Notes: generated from the sequence alone by a model not told the origin. Counted from the stretch's first letter, positions 13,164-24,158 are shown. The stretch is 64,000 nt of DNA from Cladobotryum mycophilum (GCA_036429605.1 CM071590.1:4340001-4404000); one strand, 5' to 3'. A program made the numbers and translations.

Positions 13164-13276
13164 CTCGTCACCCACAGATCTTTGCTATCGTGTAAAGTGC
13201 TTGCTTTCTACCAAGAAACAACCCATCGGCATCCCTGAGATTTCTCAATCCCCTGATTCATTCACTCCTCCTTCTT

Positions 13277-13284
<8 letters not shown>

Positions 13285-13317
<33 letters not shown>
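13285..13317. repeat. (TC)n tract
   Basis: A near-perfect CT/TC dinucleotide run in the PCNA 5' region. Pyrimidine-rich tracts are common near fungal transcription start sites. Confidence 0.85.
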
Positions 13318-13318
<1 letters not shown>

Positions 13319-13562
13319 TCAACTCCATCGCCACACACCTCCCAATTCGAATCGACCCATTCCGCCTTGCGTCTGTCTTTCTGTTAACTACTCAGCGACA
13401 TCCATCACCGCCTAATCGCTTCCCCTCTGCTCGACGATTCACATTTTCACTCATCCACCTAGCCAGTACGTCAAGGCAGCCACCCCCATTTTGGCTTGCA
13501 AATACCATCCTCTCCTTTCCGAATGGACTTGTTCTCTTAATCTAATCTACTATGGAACAGAA

Positions 13563-14496
13563 ATGTTGGAAGCACGGTTGGACCAGGCTGTTTTGCTGAA
13601 GAGGGTAAATTTGGCGTCTCCCTATCTATCCTTGGGTCCTATAACTTGTAGCACCCTACACGTGGCCAGTCCCAACTAACCAGACGCAATTAGCTCATTG
13701 ATGCCATCAAGGATCTCGTTCAGGACTGCAACTTCGACTGCAATGACTCCGGTATTGCGTTGCAGGCCATGGACAACTCCCACGTGGCTCTCGTGTCCAT
13801 GCTGCTCAAGGCCGAGGGCTTCGCGCCCTACCGATGCGACCGCAACATTGCCCTCGGAGTCAACTTGACATCACTCACCAAGGTTTTGCGAGCGGCTGGT
13901 GACAAGGACGTAGTGACGCTCAAGGCTGAGGATGCGCCCGATGTGCTGAACCTACTCTTCGAGAGCCCCGAGCATGATCGAGTCAGCGAATACGACCTCA
14001 AGCTCATGGACATTGACCAGGAGCACTTGGGTATCCCCGAAACAGAGTATGCCGCTACCATCACCATGCCCGCCGCCGAGTTTCGACGTATCTGCACAGA
14101 TCTGGCTGCCATGTCGGAATCAGTCGGCATCGAGGCTTCCAAGGACGGAGTCAAGTTCTCTTGCAATGGTGACATTGGCAACGGCTCAGTCACCTTGCGA
14201 AGCCACACCAGCGTCGAAGACACCAGCAACTCTATCCAGATCGCACTCACGGAGCCTGTGTCTCTTACATTCTCTCTCAAGTACCTGGTCAACTTCTGCA
14301 AGGCTGCTGCTCTGTCTAGCCAGGTCAAGATCTGCCTGTCCAGCGAGGTACCGCTCTTGGTTGAGTACCTGGTAGACACTAGTAACAGCTATCTACGTTT
14401 TTACCTGGCACCCAAGGTTTGTTCCACACACATACGGCCCCAGAGAATGCTGCAGGATACTAATGATGATGGCTATAGATTGGTGATGACGAGTAA
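13563..14496 (+). CDS. POL30: Proliferating cell nuclear antigen (sliding clamp)
   Basis: Exons are 13563-13604, 13694-14416 and 14479-14496, giving 260 residues, the usual PCNA length. The start MLEARLDQAVLLKR is joined to LIDAIKDLVQDCNFDC, followed by AMDNSHVALV. The last exon is only 18 nt and supplies the conserved acidic tail (APK|IGDDE, stop), so reading straight on from exon 2 would give a wrong C-terminus. Two PCNA domains are evident, with the connecting loop near the middle. The lysine in EASKDGVKF aligns with the K164 modification site of yeast PCNA. PCNA forms the trimeric DNA clamp that gives DNA polymerases processivity and recruits repair factors in the nucleus. An ACGCGT box upstream suggests G1/S regulation. 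Introns: GTAAAT...TTAG and GTTTGT...ATAG. Confidence 0.97.
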
Positions 14497-15552
14497 AATA
14501 CTACAGGGATCGTATGGTGATGGGACTGCGATATATGTATACGGGGCTGGCGTTGAAGCAAGGAAGCAAAGACTACTACTACCCCACGGTGGTTGAAGTC
14601 TGGCGCATACGGAATAGGAGAAGAAGAGAAAGAAAAGGAAAGAAAAAAGAACGGGGGAAGAAATGGATAATTAGGTATTGTTGGCAGGCCCCTGTTTGAC
14701 GTTGTTATTTGTATCTAGAGAGGAGCCATGTTGGCTGCGGTTCGCCATGACAATAATGACTCAGGTCCTGTCCAAGGAACTCTCTGTCTCTTCTCACTCT
14801 GCACCGTACCTAGTGTTTTGCCTCATTCTCATTCAGGAAATCATCCGTCGGGGGGTTATGAATGTATCGTCAAAGACAAAACTTGAGACTTTAGCATATT
14901 TTTACCTGATTTGCTCCATGGCATTTTCCGGTGCAACCCCTTGTGTCTCACCCAGGCCAGGCACAGACAGGCGCACGCACACCCAACACGGTTTCTGTGT
15001 GGTCATATTACAAAGTATCTACAGCTTGTTTGCCGGTCTGGATCGGACATTCTGGATTTGGCCGAGTCAGAGACAGTGGCGGGGCATTTCTTTGGACGGA
15101 AAAAAAATGACGAGGGGCCTTTCTTCCTTGTTGTCTCTGTCTTATCGAAGGGTCTTGGATTCCCTCTGCCTCCTTGGAGGTGGTCACTACTCGGTATCTA
15201 AGTGGTATCTATGTAAAAATGAAAATTTGCATGGATGGTGAGGCAAAAAAAAACGATGCATGGATTAAAATACACTTGTCACTGTTGGTTTGTTCGTTTA
15301 TGTACCGTAGCTACCTTACCTTGCGTACCAGGTACATCTTTTACTCAACTCACCTTGAATCCTCTCTCTCTCACCTTTCTTACCCTCACTCACTCCTACT
15401 CTCTCACTCCGTAATCTTCTTTTTTTCGCTCTTCTCCCGCAAAACTCTCACTATCCCTTCCAGCTGATATCCGAGAGGCCAACGGAACCTGGGGCCCTGC
15501 AGCTCATCGGACTGCAACATATATCTACAACGTTGACTTGCATTACACAATA
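14497..15552. other. PCNA 3' region and pyridoxal kinase promoter
   Basis: A purine-rich stretch (about 14615-14665) follows PCNA, and C/T-rich sequence (15360-15465) precedes the next start codon. I see no gene in between. Confidence 0.6.
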
Positions 15553-15930
15553 ATGTCTGCAGGCAAACCCCTGCCTGCAACCCGGGTGCTGGCAGTTGCT
15601 AGCCATGTAAGTGTCCCGAACGAAGCGATAGGATGCATACCACCTCCTACTTACACAAGCTAATCTGCCATCGTTCTTCTTCTTCTCTCGCAGGTTGTTT
15701 CAGGGTATGACTTTTGGACAGATATACTATGCCCCGGATATAACAGTCATGTTGATGATTGTGATTTGATTGCGGAAAGGGCGTTGCAGAAAAGTTAACA
15801 TGGATCCAGCAACGTAGGGAACAAGGTAGCCGTCTTTGTGCTTCAGTCGCTTGGTTGCGATGTTGCGGCGTTGAACACCGTGCAGTTTAGTAAGTTGATG
15901 GTAAAATCAAAAACACTATCCCAGCTATTT

Positions 15931-15968
<38 letters not shown>

Positions 15969-17009
15969 TACTCACCAGTTGTCGGCATAGGTAATCATAC
16001 GGGTTATAGCCAATGGAAAGGAACCAAGGTATCTGCGCAGGAGATTACGGACCTGTATGAGGGTCTGAGACATTCTTACCTCGACGACTTTGATATGATG
16101 CTCTCCGGGTACATCCCCGGCGCCGAGGCTGTTGTCGCGGTGGGCAAGATTGCAGAGGATTTAAAGACGAGGTGGCAGACGACCCCTGGGAAATTCTTCT
16201 GGGTCCTAGACCCGGTAATGGGAGACAACGGCAGGATCTATGTCGCTCAAGATGTTGTCCCCGTCTATAAATCCCTCCTCTCGCACGCAGATCTCATACT
16301 TCCCAATCAGTTTGAAGCCGAGTATGTTAGCACCCCCACAGCCCTAACCGTTCGAGGGTGGTGGACAGAACTGGATGGAACTGACAGTCTTTTCTTTCTT
16401 TCTAGGCTTCTTTCTGATGTAAAAATAACAGACATGGATAGCCTCACCCAGGCTATTGAGGTTCTACACGACAAGTACCATGTCCCTCACCTTGTCATTA
16501 CTTCTGTCAACCTCGAAGCCTCTGATCACCCTCCCTCGCATCTATCCGTTGTCGGCTCTAGCATGACATCAAAAAGAAAAGCACGACCCTTCAAGATCGT
16601 GTTCCCTTCTATTGACTGTTACTTTAGTGGCACAGGCGACATGTTTGGCGCCCTCGTCACCATGCGCATGCGCGAAGCCGTCAATGCCGTGCCCGGACTC
16701 TCCAGCCGCGCGAGCTGGCTACCGGACGATAATGTTCACGCTGCGGATTTGCCTTTGGCCAGGGCTACGGAGAAGGTTTTGGCGAGTATGCATGAGGTCC
16801 TGACGAGGACTAGGGATAACATGGATGCCGTGGCTGAGCGGACATGGGCTTTGCTGCCAAAGGAGGATAGAAACGACGAGCAGAAGAGGAATTCTGTCAA
16901 GGCCAAGGCTGCCGAACTACAGCTGGTGACCAACTTGGACTGCTTGCGATCTCCCGTTACAGAGTACAGGGCTAGGAGCATGCACAACCATGTCAATGGA
17001 AACCAGTAG
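15553..17009 (+). CDS. BUD16: Pyridoxal kinase
   Basis: Five exons: 15553-15606, 15694-15704, 15810-15889, 15991-16321 and 16406-17009 (359 residues). Exon 2 is an 11-nt microexon. Only its inclusion gives the family sequence VLAVASHVVSGNVGNK followed by LQSLGCDVAALNTVQFSN. Further family signatures are FWVLDPVMGDNG, LILPNQFEAE and the ribokinase-fold ATP/anion-hole motif SGTGDMFGAL near the C-terminus. The enzyme phosphorylates pyridoxal, pyridoxine and pyridoxamine with ATP in the vitamin B6 salvage pathway in the cytosol. Intron 3 contains a long (ATC)n repeat, and intron 4 (84 nt) is a stop-free multiple of three. The N-terminal exons are inferred from splice sites and family match. Confidence 0.93.
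15931..15968. repeat. (ATC)n microsatellite in intron 3 of the pyridoxal kinase gene
   Basis: About 12 ATC triplets lie between donor 15890 and acceptor 15990. Confidence 0.9.
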
Positions 17010-17222
17010 ATTTTAGCAACCCAAGTTTATAGAAGGTAGAGGATCCAAGACAACCGATTTAGAGTTTCCTATCGAAGTGTATTTGATCTTATATAAAGTA
17101 AAACATTTCTTCGTAGTCTCATTGAGTGTGAAAATGTATCCCAGGGCCATTTCTTTTTTCTAAACCCGCATGTATGGTTCTATCATCTATCGCCCGAAGA
17201 AAGAAGAAGACAATGGGAGAAA

Positions 17223-17936
17223 TCAAGCCGTCCCAGTGCTGCCGAAGCCACCGGCACCACGCACGCTGTCCTCCAGCTCCTCAACCTCGACCACGTCGGG
17301 TGTGACGATGCGCTCAAGCACCAGCTGGGCAATGCGATCGGCCTCCTTGATCTGGTAGTCCTCTTCGGCGTGGTTGAAGAGCAGGACCTTGACCTGACCA
17401 CGATAGTCGGCGTCGATGACACCGGCGCCGGTATCGATGAAGTGCTTGGAAGCAAGTCCAGATCGTGGGGCAATACGGCCGTCTAATCAAAATCGTCAAT
17501 TAGTCTTTTTCTTTCTTCCTTTCTTTCTTCTTCTTCTCCTTCTGCCCAAAGGGAAAGAAAGAAAGAAAAAAACAGTGCTTGGAAGGAACTTACAAGTCCC
17601 AGCAGGAACGGCAATGCTAATGTCTGTATCGACGAGGACCTTTCCCCTGGCCGGCACGACGGTATCCCTCGCGGCGTAGAGATCGTAGCCGGCGGCAAAG
17701 GCGCTGCCACGGGTAGGGACACGGCCCTGCGGGGAGAGCTTCTTGATCTGCAGAGCAGGAACGGGTGAGGACTCCATGGCTGATGGGACGGGGACGGTGA
17801 CGGCGGCGACGGGGGTAGGGGCAGCAGGGGCAGCAGGAGCGGCTGTTTCCTCGTCCTCGGTGGGAATGGTCTTTACACGCTTGGCAGGAGGGGATGTGGT
17901 GGTGTTGTTGTTGTTGTTATCAGGGACGTCGGACAT
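17223..17936 (-). CDS. DUT1: dUTP diphosphatase
   Basis: Exons on the minus strand are 17936-17594 and 17482-17223, separated by an intron (GTAAGT...TTAG); the product has 200 residues. All five dUTPase motifs are present: AAGYDLYAA (residues 81-89), GRIAPRSGLA, GVIDADYRG, RIAQLV and the C-terminal GAGGFGSTG arm. The first about 60 residues are a low-complexity extension with polyasparagine, PAKRVKT (a c-Myc-like monopartite nuclear signal) and alanine/proline runs, suggesting a nuclear form. The trimeric enzyme hydrolyses dUTP to dUMP and pyrophosphate, keeping uracil out of DNA and feeding dTMP synthesis. The intron falls within the active-site motif (T-Y|G-R-I). It converges on the pyridoxal kinase gene, 213 bases away. 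Confidence 0.96.
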
Positions 17937-18155
17937 TGTTGTGGTTGTGTTTGTTGTTGTTTGTAGATCCGCTGGTGTTGGTTTGGTTTGGTCTGGCTTG
18001 GTTAACTTGACTTGACTTGACTTGGTATAAGTTGAGTTGGGTTGGGTTGGAATTCGTTATCGAGAGAGTCGGTGTGATAAGAGCCAGCCAGTCTTGTATC
18101 AGAGGTTGGGTACAAGTCAAGTAGGACGAGAGCTCTGGCAAATGGAGGGGCCAAG

Positions 18156-18166
18156 ACGCGACGCGA
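18156..18166 (-). promoter_or_regulatory. Double ACGCG element upstream of dUTPase
   Basis: ACGCGACGCGA holds two overlapping MCB-like cores about 220 bases upstream of the dUTPase ATG. S-phase control through MBF is an inference. Confidence 0.4.
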
Positions 18167-18482
18167 GTGCGGGACAAGAATGTGGCGCACATTGCGAATT
18201 GGCCAATGAAGAGGGAGGCACTGTTTTAAAGCTGTTTAAGTGGATGGTTTGTCGAGATGGGTATGGAGCCACGTCTTGTCTGAGAAGGACAAGTCTGGAG
18301 AAGGAGGGAGTTGATTGGAAGAAAAATGAACAATTGGTAGACTTGTCGCATAAGAAGCAGACGGTCCATTGAGGGAATTATCAAGAGATTCATATATCCA
18401 TCAGTACCCTTTTTCGTACTCAAGGGATGACTTACGTGATAGGTAGTTATAGCCCTTGGTATGCCTACCATTATATCAATCA

Positions 18483-18500
18483 ATCGATCGATCGATCGAT
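18483..18500. repeat. (ATCG)n microsatellite
   Basis: Four and a half tandem ATCG units, self-complementary as a palindromic run. Confidence 0.85.
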
Positions 18501-18581
18501 CACATATCAAGTCTCATTACGCATAATATACAAGTATATGTAGCAAGAAATCGTCCATCGTGAAATCTTCAGCCCGCTTCA

Positions 18582-19485
18582 TCATGCCTCCAACTCCCTG
18601 CCAAAGTCCACCAACCGTATCCTCGTCGCATCCTTGGGGTGGAATTCAGCTACCTTGGACCTGATCAGGAACCTCGCCGCCGCTGTCTCCCGCGGCAGCT
18701 GCACATACGACTCCGAGTTGGTCCCCCTCGCCTCCACGAGCCTATTGAGGAGCTCCTCCGTCAGCTGGCGCATTTCTGCCGCCGCCGCCGTCGTCTCGTC
18801 TGTCTGGCGGCCCTGGTTTCCTTGCTCTGCGGCGGCAGAAACGGAGCCCCAGATTTCGTCTATGCGACGCTGCCTCTTGTCGTGCTTGGCGTCGTCTTTT
18901 GGCTTCTTCGGCTTGCCCTGGGAACTGAAGCCGGCGGCGAGATCTTCCGAGTCAATGTCCATCAAGTCTCCCACGACGGGTCCCCCGAGCTCTTCGGCCG
19001 CCAACATGGCTGCCAGATGGTTGTTGATGAATTGATTCAGAGCCTTCATTAGCTTGGATGTCTCCTTGTTGTAATGCTTCTTCTTCTTTTCCATCTCCTC
19101 TATCCGTTTCCTCGTAGCATCCTCTGGCCGCAACTCAGCACTCGAGTCGAGATCAGACTGCAGTGATTGAATCCTAGTAGCAATAGCCTCTTTGAGGAGT
19201 TTGTGATCCTTCAGCGTGACCCTTTCGGCCTCTAGTCGGCGCCTCTCCTTTTCAGTTACCTCGTTTTGAGAGGCCAGAAATGCCTTGGATTCCATGATGG
19301 CCTGGTGCGTCTTGCGCAGAGCCAAGAGAGCAGGGAGAACAGATCCCGGGAAAGGGAGAAAAGGCTCAGAGTTGGTCACATCTTCGAATGCCGAGGTGAT
19401 TACCCTAATCTGGCCGGCGGGGGATTGAGGAACCTGTTGTTGTTCCGAACGTAGCTACCCAACAAAATGCGTCAGTAATGATGAC

Positions 19486-19526
<41 letters not shown>

Positions 19527-19703
19527 GTGGAGTTAGAGAGCTTGAAATGATGATCTGCGCCGTGTCACCAAAACAAAACAAAGAAAACTCGCCTCATTTA
19601 GTTTATCCTCATGTTCCCTGACTTTTCGTTGAAGCTCTTTTAATGTGTATTCCAAGTTTGCGACATACACTTGTGCATCCGAGTTGCGAGCTCTATCCTC
19701 CAT
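18582..19703 (-). CDS. CENP-K-like inner kinetochore protein (probable)
   Basis: Exons are 19703-19593 and 19454-18582 on the minus strand, giving 327 residues. The intron uses a GC donor (GAG|GCGAGT) and a GGGTAG acceptor; no in-frame GT donor fits. The protein is mostly coiled coil (residues about 10-50 and 75-160). It has the segments LPALLALRKTHQAIMESK, AAEELGGPVVGDLMDID, KRQRRIDEIWG and a conserved-looking end, ATRIRLVDFGRELEA. As I recall, these match fungal CENP-K/Sim4-type proteins of the constitutive centromere-associated network, which help connect centromeric chromatin to the outer kinetochore. The assignment rests on motif memory and coiled-coil content only; another nuclear coiled-coil protein remains possible. 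Confidence 0.6.
19486..19526. repeat. (GAT)n microsatellite in the CENP-K-like intron
   Basis: About 13 GAT triplets lie inside the GC-AG intron at 19455-19592. Confidence 0.85.
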
Positions 19704-21146
19704 TATCGTAGTTTAAAGGATGGTAATCATACGGTAGGTTATCGTGAATGAATCCATCCTCCTCCACACCCAAATGCAAGGTACGGAGTACAATTGGCCC
19801 CCATCGGAGTAGCCAAAGCTGCACTGTCTGTGCCTTGTAATCATTACCGTGCAGTTGGCCACTAAACCCGCCACTAGACCCGCTGTGGAATCCACCAAAG
19901 CCTTTTCAAGGTTCTGATTTGCCCTGAAGCTCCCTGGAAATTGCACACTGTGTAGGTGCTTGTAGCTCCAAGGCTCTAGCTTTTTCAGCGCACCTGCTTG
20001 GCCAGCCTGGAAGTCAGCTTCGCTTGGTTCGCCGCAAGTGTGTGTTGGCACGTGACAGGCTTTGAAACAAACTAGGGAAGGAACGAACGCAAGGCAAAGG
20101 TTGTCCTTGTCCTGGCTTGCTGCAAGAGCTCCTGGTCAAACTTGGACTGACTCCCAACACCCTCCTCATCCTTTTTCGCGACGCGCCACTTCCCTCCTCC
20201 TCTTCTTGATATCTTGATCGGCCATCAATCAGCCTTTTTCCCTTTGGTCGCTTGAAGGCATTTCATCTTGCCCACCGTAGATTTCGGCTCCCTTCTTCTA
20301 CTTGAGCTTGAATCCTTTCTCTCTCTCTCTTTCTCCCTTGCGGAAATCCACGGAAAAGCCGCCGCGCGCCATCAAAGCCTCGTGCGACCGTCCTCTTTGA
20401 CCAGTCTCCGCTTTCGCAAAAGCTCGACCTGTCACCCAATTTTAATTCCCATTCATTTCAAAAAGAAAGAAAGAAAAACGCGCAAAAAGGCCTGGCCTTG
20501 TTCCATCTGCGAGGAAGAAGAAAGAAGGAAGAGGAAAGAAAAGAGTCGTTTTTTGGTCATTCTCTCTCTTTCTCGTAAGAAGAGTTTAGCCGCAAAGGTT
20601 TGAGCTGAGCGCTTGTCTCTTCATTTTCTGCTTTTGAGGCATCTGTCCCCAGTAAACGAAATCGCTTCACCCATCCTCTCCACTACCAACCACCTCTCAA
20701 TACATCTCACCACTGTCATCATCACCATCATCCGCCCTTTCTTTCCATCCACCCTTTCTGGGAATTACCAAAGACCCTACCAATTCGGCACATATTCTGA
20801 GGAGTTCTGGAGCAACCCAGAGTGGGAGAAGTGGACAGACCAGACAGACTACCACCCTTGAGATCATACACACAAAGTCCTTCCACATCAGATCCTGTTA
20901 CACCGTTTGGGCAGCGCCCTTGCGACACCACAAGTCACAGTCACAGTCACATCACGAATATTGCACGAGAACAGCCGACCCTACCACCGATCCAGTCACT
21001 ACACCAGCACGTTTTCCTTCGAAAACCCCCTGAGTGTAGATAAAGACGAATATATAAAATCAAAGGATCTTGATCATCGCCACCTAACCGGCTTTTTCGC
21101 CTTGTGAAACTTTTTTTCTATTTTTTTTTATTATCTTCCTTAAAAG
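19704..21146. other. Divergent promoter and long 5' leader of the KH-protein gene
   Basis: 1.4 kb without a gene. It contains a TCGCGACGCG element at 20176-20185, C/T-rich blocks (20300-20345), A/G-rich blocks (20459-20590) and several short open frames that look like noncoding leader. A tract of T's (21109-21132) ends 14 bases before the KH-protein ATG. Confidence 0.55.
20176..20185. promoter_or_regulatory. ACGCG-type element between CENP-K-like and KH-protein genes
   Basis: TCGCGACGCG resembles the double element upstream of dUTPase. It lies about 475 bases upstream of the CENP-K-like ATG and about 960 upstream of the KH-protein ATG. Confidence 0.3.
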
Positions 21147-22634
21147 ATGTCTGCATCACCGCCACAGCCGACCCAATCGGTCAAGCGTCCTCTTGAGGAG
21201 GCCTCCTCTCCATCGCGAGCGACAGACCAGCCTGATGCCAAGCGACCTGCTCTCGACAAAACCCCAAAGAATGAAGAAGAAACAGAGAAGATCGACATTC
21301 CCGAGGCAGCACATGCTGAATTGCCTGAGCAGAACGGCGAGGAGAGCACCAATGGCGTTTCAGAGCCCACCGAGACAGCAGCGACGGATGCAAGCGCCGA
21401 GCCAAAGACTTCAACTTCAGTAGTCGCTGCTACATCAGCCGCAGCAAACTCCGCGTCCGCCCATGACGAGAGTTCCTGGATCCATATTCGAGCCGTCATC
21501 TCCAGCCCGGAGGCTGCTACCATTATTGGAAAGGGTGGTGAGAACGTGTCAAATATTAGAAAGCTCTCCAATGCCAAATGTACAGTGAGCGACTACCAGA
21601 AGGGCGCCGTGGAGAGAATCCTGACAGTTAGCGGCATTGTTGATGCTGTTGCCAAGGTGAGTCCTGAGTTGGATGGTTAAGGCCTCGGTCCTGGTACTAA
21701 CCTACTTTTTTTTTGCTAGGCTTTCGGCTTGATCATTAGAACTTTGAATAACGAGCCCCTCGGTGAGGCATCCACTGCTTCCTCCAAGACATATCCCCTT
21801 CGTCTCTTGATTCCTCACATCCTCATCGGTTCCATCATTGGCAAGGGCGGCTCCCGAATCCGAGAAATTCAGGAGGCGTCAGGTGCCCGGTTGAATGCTT
21901 CAGATTCCTGCCTCCCCATGTCGAGCGAGAGGTCCCTTGTTGTTATGGGTGTTGCTGATGCCGTACATATTGCTACATACTACGTTGGTAGCACATTACT
22001 TGAGCAGCTCAACGAGCGCTTCGGTGGACCGGCCGCCTCAGCATACGCAACTAGGAGTGGCGCACCAGTCGGGTCGATCCCTGGTGGCATGCAAGTTGTC
22101 CCCTACTCCCCTCAACCTGCATCCGGGAACTATGGCCGTGGTGAGAATTATGGTCGCCATCAAGAGCGGCGCCCTCACCACATGCCACCTGCGCCCTACC
22201 CGCAGCCCTACCCTCACGGTGGTGCTCCCCACGCCAATCCCGCACTTCCCATGCAGTACGGAAGCCAGACAGCGGCCTACGGGGCCGCTGCTCCTCATGT
22301 TCAGCCGCACATGGCACCTCACACTGGCCCGCAACCGCACGCGGGCGGTGGTGGTCCTCAGGCACAGCCTATGCACGCCGGGATGCCCGGTGGACCAATT
22401 ACACAGCAGATATACATTCCCAATGATATGGTCGGCGCCATTATTGGAAAAGGAGGCATGAAGATCAATGAGATCCGGCAAATGAGTGGAAGCGTTATCA
22501 AGATTAATGAACCTCAGGACAATAGCAACGAGCGATTGGTAACAATTACCGGAACGGAGGAATGCAATCGCATGGCCCTGTACTTGCTGTACTCTCGACT
22601 TGGTGAGACGCAAAATAGAAATACCGGCAGCTAA
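21147..22634 (+). CDS. Triple KH-domain RNA-binding protein (Rnc1/PBP2/PCBP type)
   Basis: Exons are 21147-21656 and 21720-22634 (intron GTGAGT...GCTAG), giving 474 residues. Three KH domains are marked by GxxG loops: SSPEAATIIGKGGENVSNIR (about residues 122-141), LIGSIIGKGGSRIREIQEA (about 205-223) and DMVGAIIGKGGMKINEIRQM near the C-terminus. KH2 and KH3 are separated by a disordered linker rich in P, H, G, Q and Y. The N-terminus is acidic and low complexity with a KRP...KRP basic pair. This is the architecture of fungal poly(C)-binding-like proteins such as fission yeast Rnc1 and budding yeast Pbp2/Hek2, which bind mRNAs to control stability or translation. RNA targets cannot be read from sequence. 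The start is the first ATG after the long leader. Confidence 0.92.
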
Positions 22635-23356
22635 GCTTCTAACCGGTAGGCAACTGCAGAATCGGAAAAGCACCGAGTTTAGATTTCGTCCACGGCCAAG
22701 CGAGCGAGAGAGGAAGGACATCAATATCAATCCTCGGCGTATCCAACGTGGGATCCGGTGCTTAACGTCCGATATGGGAAAAGGAGGGAGGTGGATTTTT
22801 GTAGTATTGGTTTCTTTTTCTTACAAGGGAAACGAAAGAATAGGGATTATGGAAGATTTCACCAAAAAAAATTCATTAAGGGCCCAACAGCGAGGCATAG
22901 CCTGGGACCGAGGAAAAAGGAAACAGAGTTCGTGTCTGGGACTGATATGATGGCGATTAGAAGAGGGATGCTCAACGGGACGGTGCTATGCTATGTTTTT
23001 TTTATTTCTTTTTCTTTTTCTCAGTGACTGGGAGGGAGTCGGCGATGGTGATTTCTGGGCAACGGGGACAATCTTTTTTTCGAGTTCAAGGGGACTGCCA
23101 AAAAGTACTCGTTCTAATATTGCACATGATTTTTCTTGGGAATTTTCTTTTTTTGACGTAGGTCGTCCGCATGATTATATGATGTGAAGCACATATGGCG
23201 TTTTATGACGATTCAGTGTTGAAAGGTAAACGAAATTGAAGCAGTCCTTTAATTCTATTCCAAGCGGGATTCTGCTGTGATATGTAATGTTTCTTTATAT
23301 TCCCTTTTTATCCAGGCCGACTTATTGTATTTATCCCAATGTTACCTGCATTTAAT
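22635..23356. other. 3' regions of two convergent genes
   Basis: AT-rich, T-tract-rich sequence between the KH-protein stop and the last exon of the next gene. No gene seen. Confidence 0.6.
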
Positions 23357-24158
23357 TTACAGCTTCTTGAAGTTGACGTGGTACTGAGGAAAGTATGAAT
23401 TAGCTCTCTCATCGGTTATATATATATTGAAGAGGGGTTTATAAACTTACCATGTCGACTGACTTGCGACCAGTTCCAACGTGATGGAGGTTTAGTGTAA
23501 TGGCTAAGTAATGAAAGAATATAATGTCAGCATCCCATCCCATCCCATCCAGCCTAGGTAGCCTTCATGAAGAGGAAGGAAGGGGGCATCAACTTACGGC
23601 TATCTTCGCCCTTCTGAGCCAAATGAATCTCCCTGCTTTCCCAGCCAAGGAACAACAGAACGATTCCAGTGTCCGGGGCCTCGGCATTGATGTGCAGGCC
23701 AACCTCCATCTGGGCGAGGGAAACGCCGTAAACGCCCTGCAAGGGGGCCCGGCCAGGACACCAGCCAGGAACTTGGACAGGTTATTCTCGAGGAAGGAGT
23801 CATCGGTGCCGAGGGCGGAGAAAACCTCGGTGCAGGGAGCGTCGAGGGCGCTGGCGAGGTTGCCCTTTGCGGGGGTGGTCTTGAGGGTGCTGAGGGTGTC
23901 GAGCAAGGCGCCAAGCTCCTGGGCGAAGGCGGGGAAGCCGGGGCCCTTGGTGAAGGCCTCGTAGGCGGCAACGGTCTCCCAGCGGATGGCGAGGACGTAG
24001 ACGCCGGCGTGCTCGATCTTCTCGCCAAAGTAGACGGCGAGGGCGCCCGGGGCAGACTTGAGGGTCTCGGCGACGTCTGCGAAGGCGGGGGAGGCAGTCG
24101 TGGTGGAGGGGTCCTTGAAGGTGAAGGTGGCGAGTTCGTAGTATTCTTGGGTGGCCAT
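23357..24158 (-). CDS. Small dimeric alpha/beta-barrel (ABM/Dabb-like) protein, frameshifted
   Basis: Minus-strand exons are 24158-23598, 23503-23451 and 23383-23357, with introns starting GTAAGT in both cases. The product is about 213 residues once one base is added to the G-run at 23743-23747 (a C-run on the coding strand). As written, the frame leaves the family sequence at AGPP. In the corrected frame it reads LQGVYGVSLAQMEVGLHIN, GIVLLFLGWESREIHLAQ and, through the two small exons, HHVGTGRKSVDMYHVNFKKL. Two similar halves, each with strand-helix-strand patterns (YELATFTFKD...VYVLAIRWETVAAYEAF and the segment above), suggest a duplicated ferredoxin-like or stress-response barrel. The family name is an inference from this pattern and the function is unknown. 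The N-terminus (MATQEYYELATF) has no signal peptide. Confidence 0.65.

Larger units (their letters stand above)
12595..13562. other. 3' region of the Inp2-like gene and PCNA promoter
   Basis: This contains a T-rich 3' UTR (about 12600-12800), a possible inverted repeat around 12755-12780, the MCB-like cluster at 13103-13163 and a long C/T tract just upstream of PCNA. No other gene is visible. Confidence 0.6.
17937..18581. other. dUTPase promoter and 3' region of the CENP-K-like gene
   Basis: This holds pentamer repeats of the TTGAC/GTTGG type (about 18003-18050), the ACGCG pair at 18156-18166 and an (ATCG)n run at 18483-18500. No gene is supported. Confidence 0.6.
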
